Numbered from the stretch's first letter, positions 1 through 7,218 are shown. The stretch is DNA of 9,968 bases from Bacteroidales bacterium UBA1256 (GCA_002308195.1 DBVU01000012.1:1-9968), one strand, 5' to 3'. Notes: generated by a model from the letters alone, not told the origin. Numbers and translations: made by a program.

Positions 1-730
1 GCCCATCTGCTTTGCGTCACGGCCAGCGAGGTAATCGTTCACCGTCACCACATGCACGCCATGGCCCGAAAGACCGTTCAAGTAAACCGGGAGAGCTGCA
101 GCAAGCGTCTTACCTTCACCGGTTGCCATTTCGGCAATACTACCGCGTTGGTCTTTGCTATTCTTTAGCGCGCCATGGAGAACCACACCACCGAACAACT
201 GCACATCGTAGTGCACCATGTCCCATGTGATCTCGTTTCCGCCTGCCATCCAATGGTTCTTGTAGAGGGCTTTGTCGCCTTGAATTTCGACAAAGTCGAA
301 TCGGCTATCAGCAGCCAGATTCTTATCCATCTCAGTGGCAGTGACTTCAACTATCTCGTTTTGGGCAAAACGTCGAGCGGTAGATTTGACGATAGCGAAT
401 GCCTCGGGCAGAATCTCGTTGAGCGTTTTCTCGTATTGCTCCTTGATTTCCTTCTCCAGTTTGTCAATCTCGTCGTAGATTTTCTCACGTTTCTCAATCT
501 CCGTTGCTTCGATCGAAGCTTTCAACTCGGCGATGCGTGCTTTGCGGTCGGCAACATCGGCTTGGATGCGGTCCATCAACGCCTGAGAATGGGCACGCAG
601 CTCATCGTTGCTGAGCTTGTCAATTTGCTCGTAAGCAGCCTTGATTTGATCGACGATGGGCTGTATGGCGCGCATATCCTTCTGCGCCTTGTTGCCAAAC
701 ACTTTGGTAATAAGTTCTAAAAATGTCATA
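1..730 (-). CDS. secA: Preprotein translocase ATPase SecA, N-terminal part (runs off window)
   Basis: SecA is the cytoplasmic ATPase that pushes unfolded secretory proteins through SecYEG. 243 codons are visible, starting at the ATG at 730 ([12 protein letters not shown]); the rest lies beyond the left edge. The Walker A motif MATGEGKT is at residues 201-208 (full context [20 protein letters not shown]), and [13 protein letters not shown] at 231-243 is the conserved next helicase motif. Residues about 55-105 form a charged, heptad-like stretch rich in Lys and Glu, which together with the segment up to about 165 makes the N-terminus longer than in E. coli SecA; this insertion is known in Bacteroidetes SecA. 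The gene stands alone behind its own promoter (764-794) and diverges from the DUF4234 gene. No Shine-Dalgarno sequence precedes the start, as is usual in the phylum. Identity is very secure from the motifs. Confidence 0.97.
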
Positions 731-763
731 TCTTCGTTTTGTTATTCACATAAAATGCGCTGC

Positions 764-794
764 AAAATTACAACTTTTTTTTGAAATAACCAAA
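764..794 (-). promoter_or_regulatory. secA promoter (Bacteroidetes -33/-7 type)
   Basis: Read on the minus strand, TTTG (794-791) is followed after 19 nt by TAATTTTG (771-764), matching the Bacteroidetes consensus TTTG/TAnnTTTG. Transcription should begin near 757, giving a leader of about 27 nt before the secA ATG at 730. This is a sequence match only; no start site has been measured. Confidence 0.75.
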
Positions 795-894
795 TATTTC
801 CATGTTTTTCTACACAAAATGCGTACCACTCACTCGTTTCTGCCATTTTGACAGCATGGGGACCTTGTTTTCGGTGCCTACATCAATAACAGGG

Positions 895-926
895 AAGTAA
901 GAACTAAGCAATAACTAAGAACTAAG
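895..926. repeat. Short direct repeat: two 14-mers of paired AACTAAG heptamers
   Basis: AAGTAAGAACTAAG at 895-908 and AACTAAGAACTAAG at 913-926 differ at one base and are separated by 4 nt, giving four heptamers in all. The block lies in the 352-nt divergent region between the secA start and the DUF4234 gene, about 95 nt upstream of the latter's -33 box. It could be a regulator site or chance low-complexity sequence; no function is assigned. Apart from this block and the two promoters, 731-1082 shows nothing recognisable. Confidence 0.6.
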
Positions 927-1018
927 TGTTTTAGGTAAAAACAGGTTAAAAATCGAGGTGATTTTAGAGTGGAGAAAATGGCGGAAATTGGAAAAAAAGA
1001 ATAAAAAATCGGAGAAAA

Positions 1019-1050
1019 TTTGTGTATGTAAAAACTTATTTTTATCTTTG
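1019..1050 (+). promoter_or_regulatory. Promoter of the DUF4234 gene
   Basis: TTTG at 1019-1022 and TATCTTTG at 1043-1050 with a 20-nt spacer match the Bacteroidetes promoter consensus. The box continues as TTTGCAGCG, a form also seen at other promoters in this window. The predicted start near 1057 leaves a leader of about 25 nt, A-rich and without a Shine-Dalgarno sequence, before the ATG at 1083. Confidence 0.8.
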
Positions 1051-1082
1051 CAGCGTATTTAACAACTAAAACTATTTCAATT

Positions 1083-1505
1083 ATGGAGAACACTGCAAAC
1101 CGTCCCGCTTTTCAACTTCGCACAGAACGTGGATTGGCAAAAATGTTTTTTCTTGGTCTCATCACGTTCGGCATCTATCCGTTGGTAGTAGAGTCGCACA
1201 TTTCAGAGGAACTGAATCTGGTGGTTAGCCCACACGATGGCCGTAGAACCATGCATTACTGCCTGATCTACTTCATCTTCTCATGGCTGACTATGGGTAT
1301 TGCTCCCCTGGTATGGTATCACCGCACTTCTGACCGTATGGGTGATGAGTTGCGTCGTCGTCAACTGGATTATGAGTTCGGAGCAACTGATTTCTGGCTT
1401 TGGTGCATTTTGGGTTCGCTGATTATTGTTGGACCGTATGTGTACATTCACAAACGTATGAAAGCAATGAACCTGATCAATGCCGATTATAACGAGAAAG
1501 GCTGA
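1083..1505 (+). CDS. DUF4234-type small integral membrane protein
   Basis: This 140-residue protein has no cleavable signal peptide and three hydrophobic segments at about 20-36, 60-79 and 103-123. Its signature stretches are LGLITFGIYPLVV (24-36), WLTMGIAPLVWYHR (68-81) and FWLWCILGSLIIVGP (104-118), which fit the DUF4234 family from memory. That family occurs widely in bacteria and its function is unknown, so none is assigned. Charged loops (EELNLVV, RMGDELRRRQLDYEF) separate the helices, and the tail is short and polar. The ATG at 1083 is the first good start after the promoter at 1019-1050. The gene appears monocistronic, since a hairpin follows 21 nt after the stop. It could belong to a related small-membrane family, but the fold prediction would be the same. 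Confidence 0.88.
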   Translation: MENTANRPAFQLRTERGLAKMFFLGLITFGIYPLVVESHISEELNLVVSPHDGRRTMHYCLIYFIFSWLTMGIAPLVWYHRTSDRMGDELRRRQLDYEFGATDFWLWCILGSLIIVGPYVYIHKRMKAMNLINADYNEKG

Positions 1506-1526
1506 TTGATTTAGGAGTCTAAAGAG

Positions 1527-1556
1527 AAAAAGAGCGACCGTTTGGCTGCTCTTTTT
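1527..1556. terminator. Bidirectional intrinsic terminator
   Basis: AAAAAGAGC (1527-1535) pairs perfectly with GCTCTTTTT (1548-1556) across a 12-nt loop that can add some C-G pairs. Because the stem ends are A5 and T5, each strand reads as a GC core followed by a U-run. It lies between the stop codons of two convergent genes (1505 plus, 1579 minus) and can end both transcripts. Confidence 0.8.
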
Positions 1557-1578
1557 CGTTAGTAGAGATAAGTTTGGG

Positions 1579-2496
1579 TTAGAAATAATAGTAATCATCG
1601 GTAATGCATCGACAGGGCTCTTTGCTTCGCGAAGCCAGATGTACTCTTACACCGATTTCCAGTCCCACGCTGACTGGGCAGAACGAGCCTTCAGGCAGAT
1701 TCGTTGTTAGGACAGACGATGCGGGTTGCATGAAATCGTGCATATCATCGTTCTCTCCGCGGAACCCCAGTTCGTGTGTTTCTGCCGATTGGCTGATGGC
1801 ACCACGAAAACCGTACGTGCCAAAAACATGCGCGAAGAGCGAGACTCGGTTGCTGAGCGGAACCAAGACTCCCACTTTGGCAAACGCAATAATCTGATGC
1901 TCTGCGCCAAAATGGTCTCCACCGTTCAGTTTTTCGGTCGTAAAGCCATGATTCGGCATGTCCGTTAGCGTTACGCCCCACATCGGATATTGCCCCGAAT
2001 GGGTCACTTCGCCGCTATAAGATGCGTTGCGAATAAACGGGTACGCATATTTCACTCCCAGTTCCGCAGATACACTAACCGCCGAAGGCGTAGGTATAGC
2101 GAAATAGAGTGTCAGTGGCACTTCTACGTAGTACAATTCCTGCCGATCGTTCCAATGGCCGATAGACGTGCAGTGGTTGTATTTCTCGCCATCAGTATCA
2201 GTCACATCGTTCCACCACATCTGGCCCTTCATGCCCGCTTTGGCCCCGTAACGGCTCATATCCACGCCAATCCCCAAACCGACATACGAATTGAACATCA
2301 TGCCATAACCGACATGAAATGTCATATTGTAACTGCCCAACTGCTTGGCTGTCAGCCCCTCTGGTGCACCTCGAAGCGAGTAAGTCAGCGTGCTCCAACC
2401 CGCTCCCGCCGAGAAATCGAAGAACGAAGTGACGCGTCCTTGCACTCCCAACGGCATCAGCAGAGTCAGCAGGCAAATGATAAGATTTCTGCGCAT
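1579..2496 (-). CDS. Outer-membrane beta-barrel protein, third gene of surface operon
   Basis: This is a 305-residue predicted outer-membrane barrel. Residues 1-20 form a signal peptide (MRRNLIICLLTLLMPLGVQG). The rest alternates glycine/aromatic strands with polar loops, for example YVGLGIGVDMSRYG (71-84) and FCPVSVGLEIGVRVHL (272-287). It is related to the barrel of the first gene in the operon. Residues 99-135 align ungapped with residues 248-284 of that protein at 16 of 37 identities, including TDTDGE-YNH. Residues 166-188 match its 316-338 at 12 of 23, including the pattern H-G-YP-WG-TL. Unlike that protein it has no STN or OmpA domain, and its C-terminus is a short tail with a Cys-Arg-Cys and aromatic end (YYYF). 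The start lies 16 nt after the preceding stop, so it is co-transcribed. Its role is unknown; a porin-like or partner role is inference. Confidence 0.82.
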   Translation of the reverse strand: MRRNLIICLLTLLMPLGVQGRVTSFFDFSAGAGWSTLTYSLRGAPEGLTAKQLGSYNMTFHVGYGMMFNSYVGLGIGVDMSRYGAKAGMKGQMWWNDVTDTDGEKYNHCTSIGHWNDRQELYYVEVPLTLYFAIPTPSAVSVSAELGVKYAYPFIRNASYSGEVTHSGQYPMWGVTLTDMPNHGFTTEKLNGGDHFGAEHQIIAFAKVGVLVPLSNRVSLFAHVFGTYGFRGAISQSAETHELGFRGENDDMHDFMQPASSVLTTNLPEGSFCPVSVGLEIGVRVHLASRSKEPCRCITDDYYYF

Positions 2497-2512
2497 AAGT
2501 TTTTCGATTTGG

Positions 2513-5077
2513 TTATTGGACGATTAGTGTTTGGCAGTATGGCTCATTCTCTCCATCGGTAGCGTACAGCAAGTAGCAGCCTGCCGGCAGATTTGGAACG
2601 AATGTGTCGCCCGAATACTCTGCCACACGTTGGCCCGTAGCACTGTAAACCATCAAAGATGGTTGTTCGCCTAGACCGATGATGCGAACAGGCACGTTGC
2701 GTTGAACCGGGTTCGGATAAACTTGCACGTTTCGTCTTTCTCCCGGATTCTGGTCAGCACTACGAGTGAAGGCGCTGAATGCCTTCGCACACGCCTCGAC
2801 AGACGATCCATCGGCCTTGAATGCATAAGCCGAATACTCATGCCCATCGCCCGACATCGACTCTCCGTGAGTGTAATAGAACTGACGTGTCTCGCCCTCC
2901 AGTTTTTGCCCATCGCGATACCACTGGTAGGCAACGAAGATGCTGTCGGCATTGTTGATGAATAGCACATCGTTCCACTTGCAGTAAATCAGTTCCTGAC
3001 ATGGTTCGGGCGTAGGAGGCGTACAGTCCTTAAATTTGATGGTATAATTGTCAATCTGTGTGGCAGTGGTACAGGTATATGTTTTCGTTTCTACCGCCGT
3101 CCCGGTGACTGTTATACTACTTGTGATCTCTCCTGAGCTCCAGGACCATGGGCCGGTAGCGCCACCTGTCAGCGTAACTGACTCGCCTACACAGACTTCT
3201 ATTTGCGGGTGATTGATAACAGTCGGCGTAGGTGTTGTGCCTGGATTGACTGTCACGCAAATAGTGTTCGATTGTTTGGTACAATGAGAACCATCCTGTA
3301 CTTTGCAATAGTAGCATCCAGCATCACCCAAAGCGCATGGGTTAATAGTCAGTCTGGATATGTTGTGAATACTGTCGGTAGGCAGACCTTGCGTAGCAAT
3401 CAGCGTTCCATCCTTGTACCAATAGACGGTTTTCAGACCACCATTTGATTCCGGATAGTTCATCGTCAGTGTCAAACTGTTGCCTTCTGTTACTGTCGAA
3501 GGAGCAGACATGTTGATAGTTGACAATGTGCAATCGACGATATCCACGGTTGCCATGTCTGAGTAGATGGTTCCGCAGTCGTTCCAAATCTTGCAATAGT
3601 AGTACACACGTTGTCCCGTAGCAACTGTAGACGGTTTGCAGTACGGCGTATTATAACCGGGACCGGTGTAGGGGGTGTCAGTGTCGCTTATTACGCCCGT
3701 GGTGTTGGTGTACCACTGGTAGTGCAGATTGGTTCCAGTACACGGACTGTCAAATTCAATAAACCAAGGTGTAGCTCCTTCGCTGTAAATCAAATTCGGC
3801 CATGCAATCTGTCCTCCGCTTGGCGCCTCGCATGGCTCGGCACTCGCACATGTTCCCCAGACGATACCGGTTGGAGCGGTGAATATCACTTCTCCTGGCA
3901 TCAAAACATAGAGTGGGGTATAGAAATCAGGGGCAGTGGTGGAAGTGATATCGCATGTTATTTTCTTTTTGTCATCGCTCAGCGTGAAATGTCCGCTTGC
4001 GTTCAATTGATAAGCTTCCGAGCCATTCACATGGCAGAAACTACCGCCCAAACCCGACATCGCTTCGTCGCTTTCAATGGTCAGACGATACGCATTAGCA
4101 GCGGTCTTTTCGCATGACACATAGATGGTGTGTCCGCTCGCAGTCATAGGTTGCCGACAGAAATTGGCGGAAGGAGCGTTCGACGTGCTGCATGTTACCG
4201 TAACAGAATTGTCCGATATATTACCCGCATAATCTTTCGCCCAGATGGTGAACGTATATTCTTTGTTCGCGTCCAGACCATAGACCGTCAGCACACCATT
4301 CTCGGCCAAAATATCTGTAGCCGAAGCCAAAGAACCGTTTTGAGAAACCATATAATGGTTTACAGGGTTAGAGATGTTGTCCGAAGCAGTCACATTGAGC
4401 GAAATGCTGCCTGCCGAGGAAGTGCCGCAAGTAGCCGTACCCATCACCGGTTTCTCCAGGTCCTTGATGAACTTAATATCGTCAATGTAAACGGTAGAAC
4501 TGCCTTCGCGGTCGGGCATGATATAGATGAAGCTGATACCGCTATTGTGGCAATGCGTGATATTAAATCCGTATTCCTGCCATTCGCCCGTTTTAATTTT
4601 ATTGTTGGCAACATAGTTCTCGTCCCATTGTACCGCGTGAGGCTTCAAGTCCAGATACGACGGAGCATCTGTGTGCCCATCGTCATCCACATCCACTGTC
4701 TTCAATTGCGCTACATGTGTGTTGTCCAGGCGATAAATGTTCATCGTCACATAGTCGTACCCGATAACTTTGTTGTTGCTGATACCGTACAGTGTGTTCA
4801 TGAATGTTTCGCCCAGACTTATCTCGTTGAAGATGCACCCGCCCCAGTTTTCGCCTGAAGGAGTAACCACTTTCAGGCAATGGTTTAGCGCATTCACCGG
4901 GTCTGCCACAATTTCAACTGTTCCGCCACCGCTTGGTGCGTGGAACTGCGAAGCAGGCAGGTCTGCCGCTGATTCAAAATCACAGAAGAGGTGTTGCTGC
5001 TCTGTCGGATTAGCAGCATAAACCGCTGCGCATCCCATCAGGATTGCCGTTAATACTAGATAAATGGTCTTTTTCAT
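2513..5077 (-). CDS. Secreted multidomain Ig/FN3-like protein with T9SS type A sorting domain
   Basis: This 854-residue protein begins with a signal peptide (about 1-21, probable cleavage after AVYA; LMGC at 13-16 resembles a weak lipobox). Residues 28-206 look like a carbohydrate-binding jelly-roll, with GEWQEYGFNI (164-173) and VYIDDIKFIKD (196-206). Residues 208-298 are FN3-like (LDANKEYTFTIWAKDYAGN). Residues 300-410 are an unassigned beta module. Ig/PKD-like repeats follow at about 423-515, 516-610 (with DAGCYYCKV, the classic D-x-G-x-Y-x-C end of an Ig fold), 617-685 and 693-766. Residues 784-854 form the T9SS type A sorting domain (VQVYPNPV at 784-791, then VYSATGQRV and LPAGCYLLY). 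The protein should cross the outer membrane through T9SS and be released or surface-attached. It holds 30 cysteines after the signal peptide. No catalytic motif is visible. Adhesin or glycan-binding is the best inference. Confidence 0.85.
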   Translation of the reverse strand: MKKTIYLVLTAILMGCAAVYAANPTEQQHLFCDFESAADLPASQFHAPSGGGTVEIVADPVNALNHCLKVVTPSGENWGGCIFNEISLGETFMNTLYGISNNKVIGYDYVTMNIYRLDNTHVAQLKTVDVDDDGHTDAPSYLDLKPHAVQWDENYVANNKIKTGEWQEYGFNITHCHNSGISFIYIMPDREGSSTVYIDDIKFIKDLEKPVMGTATCGTSSAGSISLNVTASDNISNPVNHYMVSQNGSLASATDILAENGVLTVYGLDANKEYTFTIWAKDYAGNISDNSVTVTCSTSNAPSANFCRQPMTASGHTIYVSCEKTAANAYRLTIESDEAMSGLGGSFCHVNGSEAYQLNASGHFTLSDDKKKITCDITSTTAPDFYTPLYVLMPGEVIFTAPTGIVWGTCASAEPCEAPSGGQIAWPNLIYSEGATPWFIEFDSPCTGTNLHYQWYTNTTGVISDTDTPYTGPGYNTPYCKPSTVATGQRVYYYCKIWNDCGTIYSDMATVDIVDCTLSTINMSAPSTVTEGNSLTLTMNYPESNGGLKTVYWYKDGTLIATQGLPTDSIHNISRLTINPCALGDAGCYYCKVQDGSHCTKQSNTICVTVNPGTTPTPTVINHPQIEVCVGESVTLTGGATGPWSWSSGEITSSITVTGTAVETKTYTCTTATQIDNYTIKFKDCTPPTPEPCQELIYCKWNDVLFINNADSIFVAYQWYRDGQKLEGETRQFYYTHGESMSGDGHEYSAYAFKADGSSVEACAKAFSAFTRSADQNPGERRNVQVYPNPVQRNVPVRIIGLGEQPSLMVYSATGQRVAEYSGDTFVPNLPAGCYLLYATDGENEPYCQTLIVQ

Positions 5078-5092
5078 ATCTTTGGTATTTTA

Positions 5093-6907
5093 TTAATCGT
5101 TAACAGGTATTATTTCTACGCGGCGGTCGAGCGAAATCTCGTGTTCGCCTTCCACGTACGATTTGTCCACACCAAAACCTTGCGCCGTCATTTGCTCGGC
5201 TTTCACGCCTTTCTCCAGAAGCATGTTGTAGATGATTTTTGCACGGTTCTCCGACAGACGTTTGTTGTGTAGAGCCGTACCTTCTTTGCTCGCGTGACCG
5301 TTGATGAGAATATGTTGTTTCGGATTCTCAATCAGGATGGCAGCTATCTTGTCCAAGATATCGGCCGGTTTCAATTTAGGTGTGGTCGAATCCAGGTCGT
5401 ACCAGATGACCGAAGTTTCCATCAGCCGTGCTATCTGTTTCACCACTTCCGGTTTCGGTTTGTGAACGGTGTCCACACGTTGCTGCAGAGTGAATGTCGT
5501 GTCGCATACTTGTATGCGAGTGTATTCGGTCTTCACTGGTTGAGCTTTTTCTTTCGGCTTGTGCCGCCAGTCTATACCTATCTTCAGTCCCACTTCCCAC
5601 GGACGAACGGTCTTGACATATTCTGACGAAACCATTCCCTCGTAGTAGTTCATGAAATCGTGATTGCGATAAGCCATTTCACCCGAATACTCGCCTAACC
5701 GCCAACCCATTTCCGTAGTTTCGTCCGTGTGAACATTATTACATGTGTAGTTGAAGAACGCGCCAACCATTAAATTGAGTTGCTCGTTCAGTTTAATAGT
5801 CAAACCCAAGTCTGCCATAATGCCGATGGCAGGCAAACGCAGTTTGAACGGATAGTTCACGTAACTGTCATCGCCATTCCACGCGTTGGCATGCTCGGTG
5901 AAGAAATCATGCCCATCCACTTCCGACAGAGTCAGTCCCCACGCGGGATATTCGCCTTGATGCTCTACCGAACCACCTCTCATACCCCAATGAGAGCCCA
6001 AAATCAGGCCTGTCTTCACGCCCAAACCGGCATAAAGACCCAGATTTGGTTGCAATGGATAATGGAATAGCACTTCCACGGGAATATCAATCAAATAAGC
6101 CGCCTGACGTTCTTTCCAATCATGCGTCACGGCTAAGTGATTGTATGCCTCGCCATCCGTATCTGTTTGCCCCGGAAAACGCTTGGTGGTATTCAGTATA
6201 CCGTAACTCGTGTAATGGCTGAAACCGATTCCTGCGCCAATACCCACATTCTCATGGAAGAAATAGGCGTATTGCAATTGTGCTATGCCGCCCGCGCTAC
6301 CATGCACTCGGCCCGCGCGACTGTTGTCCGCTTCGCGTAGCGAATAACCCATGTCGGCATATGCGCCACCCACGCCGAACCAGATGTGGTGGCCTTTGTT
6401 CGGCAATTCTTCCGCATTCTTCGACGATTTCTTCTTGCCGCTAGTGGACTTTTTCGGCGCAGCTTTCTCGCCGCCTGTCGTAACCTCTTTGGTTACGGTT
6501 TTGCAGGTCACGGAATATACCGTATCATTCCAGATGGTCAGTTTCAGCGTATCATTTTCTTCTATAGAAGAAGGTGTTTGTGCGGTGGAGGTAAAAACGG
6601 TCGGAGGCAAAGGTTTCTTGTTGATGTATATCTTGCCTTTTTTGATTTTGTACGTCAGGTCTTTGTCCAGTACTTTTTTCAGAACACCACCCGCGGAAAC
6701 TTGCTTGAACGACATCGTTATTCGTTTGTCCATATCGATATCCTCCGGATCGACAACAAGCTGATAATCAAAGCGTTTGCATAGATCGTTCAGCACGACT
6801 TCTAGGCGCGCGTTCTTATAGTTTTTGCTGAATTTCTTTGTCGGCGCCGCTGAGATGGCAAGTGGCACGAACAGCAAGAGTAGTAACAGAAATAGTTGTC
6901 TTTTCAT
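5093..6907 (-). CDS. STN-beta-barrel-OmpA outer-membrane protein, first gene of surface operon
   Basis: From the ATG at 6907 the protein has 604 residues. Residues 1-20 are a signal peptide (MKRQLFLLLLLLFVPLAISA). Residues 27-97 match an STN domain (secretin/TonB N-terminal type), with ARLEVVLNDLCKRF at 33-46 and a final YKIKKGKIYINKKP. A Lys/Ser-rich linker spans about 140-170. Residues 173-450 form a beta-barrel related to the 305-residue protein downstream. Residues 498-600 are an OmpA-type peptidoglycan-binding domain, with INGHASKEGT (535-544), NKRLSENRAK (548-557) and LDRRVEI. The Arg of the binding pair is kept, but the usual Asp of GHTD is Ser here. The open frame extends to 6964, but that overlaps the promoter, so starts at 6907 or 6913 (MTMKRQ) are preferred. 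It is followed 15 nt later by the T9SS cargo gene. It probably ties an outer-membrane barrel to the cell wall. Confidence 0.87.
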   Translation of the reverse strand: MKRQLFLLLLLLFVPLAISAAPTKKFSKNYKNARLEVVLNDLCKRFDYQLVVDPEDIDMDKRITMSFKQVSAGGVLKKVLDKDLTYKIKKGKIYINKKPLPPTVFTSTAQTPSSIEENDTLKLTIWNDTVYSVTCKTVTKEVTTGGEKAAPKKSTSGKKKSSKNAEELPNKGHHIWFGVGGAYADMGYSLREADNSRAGRVHGSAGGIAQLQYAYFFHENVGIGAGIGFSHYTSYGILNTTKRFPGQTDTDGEAYNHLAVTHDWKERQAAYLIDIPVEVLFHYPLQPNLGLYAGLGVKTGLILGSHWGMRGGSVEHQGEYPAWGLTLSEVDGHDFFTEHANAWNGDDSYVNYPFKLRLPAIGIMADLGLTIKLNEQLNLMVGAFFNYTCNNVHTDETTEMGWRLGEYSGEMAYRNHDFMNYYEGMVSSEYVKTVRPWEVGLKIGIDWRHKPKEKAQPVKTEYTRIQVCDTTFTLQQRVDTVHKPKPEVVKQIARLMETSVIWYDLDSTTPKLKPADILDKIAAILIENPKQHILINGHASKEGTALHNKRLSENRAKIIYNMLLEKGVKAEQMTAQGFGVDKSYVEGEHEISLDRRVEIIPVND

Positions 6908-6953
6908 GGTCATTATCTGACTGTTTTTTTGCTGAACATACAATAATTCGCTG

Positions 6954-6961
6954 CAAAGATA
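6954..6961 (-). promoter_or_regulatory. -7 box of the three-gene surface operon
   Basis: On the minus strand TATCTTTG (6961-6954) followed by CAGCG is a perfect TAnnTTTG box, identical over 13 bases to the one driving the DUF4234 gene. No good TTTG is found about 20 nt upstream, so the promoter may be weak or activator-dependent. The start would fall near 6947, about 40 nt before the ATG at 6907, and this argues against translation beginning at 6964. Confidence 0.65.
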
Positions 6962-7059
6962 CAAAATTATTTCGAAATATTGTTCTGTTATTTATATTTT
7001 CTTTGACATAAATCATTGTGCTATGCACAAACCTATATATTACAACTACTTACGAAACA

Positions 7060-7097
7060 TTCGGACCGAAAAATATGGTTTCGAATAGTTTCGAAAA
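7060..7097. repeat. Cluster of TTCGAA-like palindromes
   Basis: Within the 362-nt divergent region there is TTCGGACCGAA (7060-7070, a perfect palindrome around one A). Two copies of GTTTCGAA follow at 7078-7085 and 7088-7095, exactly 10 nt apart. A further TTTCGAAAT lies at 6970-6978 next to the surface-operon promoter. The symmetry and one-turn spacing resemble operator sites, but no regulator is identified. Confidence 0.5.
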
Positions 7098-7136
7098 GTC
7101 ATCCCAATACTTTCATTCATTGTGGTAAAAAGCTCC

Positions 7137-7206
7137 CGAGACAATCACGAGACAATCACGTATCCTGCCCATACCTATAATATATATAGTATATTATCGC
7201 GTGATT
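7137..7206. promoter_or_regulatory. Tandem repeat and palindromes upstream of murF-alr promoter
   Basis: CGAGACAATCACG occurs at 7137-7149 and again at 7148-7160, an 11-nt tandem repeat. Its AATCACG end is repeated inverted as CGTGATT at 7200-7206. Between them lies an AT-only palindrome, ATAATATA (7177-7184), TATAG, TATATTAT (7190-7197). The inverted element ends 12 nt before the -33 box at 7219. The arrangement suggests a regulator site or a structured element controlling murF-alr; this is inference from layout. Confidence 0.5.
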
Positions 7207-7218
7207 TTGAATTTTTTA

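Noticed and set aside
175..720. 181-codon open frame on the plus strand
   Set aside because: It lies wholly antisense to secA, whose motifs are unmistakable; the frame is a shadow of SecA codon usage.
878..1093. 71-codon minus-strand frame in the secA/DUF4234 intergenic region
   Set aside because: It would begin inside the DUF4234 coding region and run across that gene's promoter; the hydrophobic, Phe-rich translation reflects AT-rich DNA. No start context or promoter supports it.
1990..2562. 190-codon open frame on the plus strand
   Set aside because: It overlaps the barrel gene and the end of the cargo gene on the opposite strand; composition is typical of a shadow frame.
4130..4858. 242-codon open frame on the plus strand
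   Set aside because: It is antisense to the T9SS cargo gene, is arginine- and histidine-rich without domain-like features, and has no promoter.
2513..5077. Lipoprotein reading of the T9SS cargo (LMGC at residues 13-16)
   Set aside because: Met at the -2 position is atypical for a lipobox, and a normal signal-peptidase site AVYA follows; a T9SS sorting domain also favours a soluble periplasmic intermediate.
6908..6964. Longer N-terminus for the STN-barrel-OmpA protein starting at 6964
   Set aside because: The extension overlaps the -7 box at 6954-6961 and puts 19 residues before an otherwise perfect signal peptide.
7137..7160. CRISPR-like or integration repeat
   Set aside because: Only two adjoining 11-nt units with no spacers, and no cas or integrase gene nearby.
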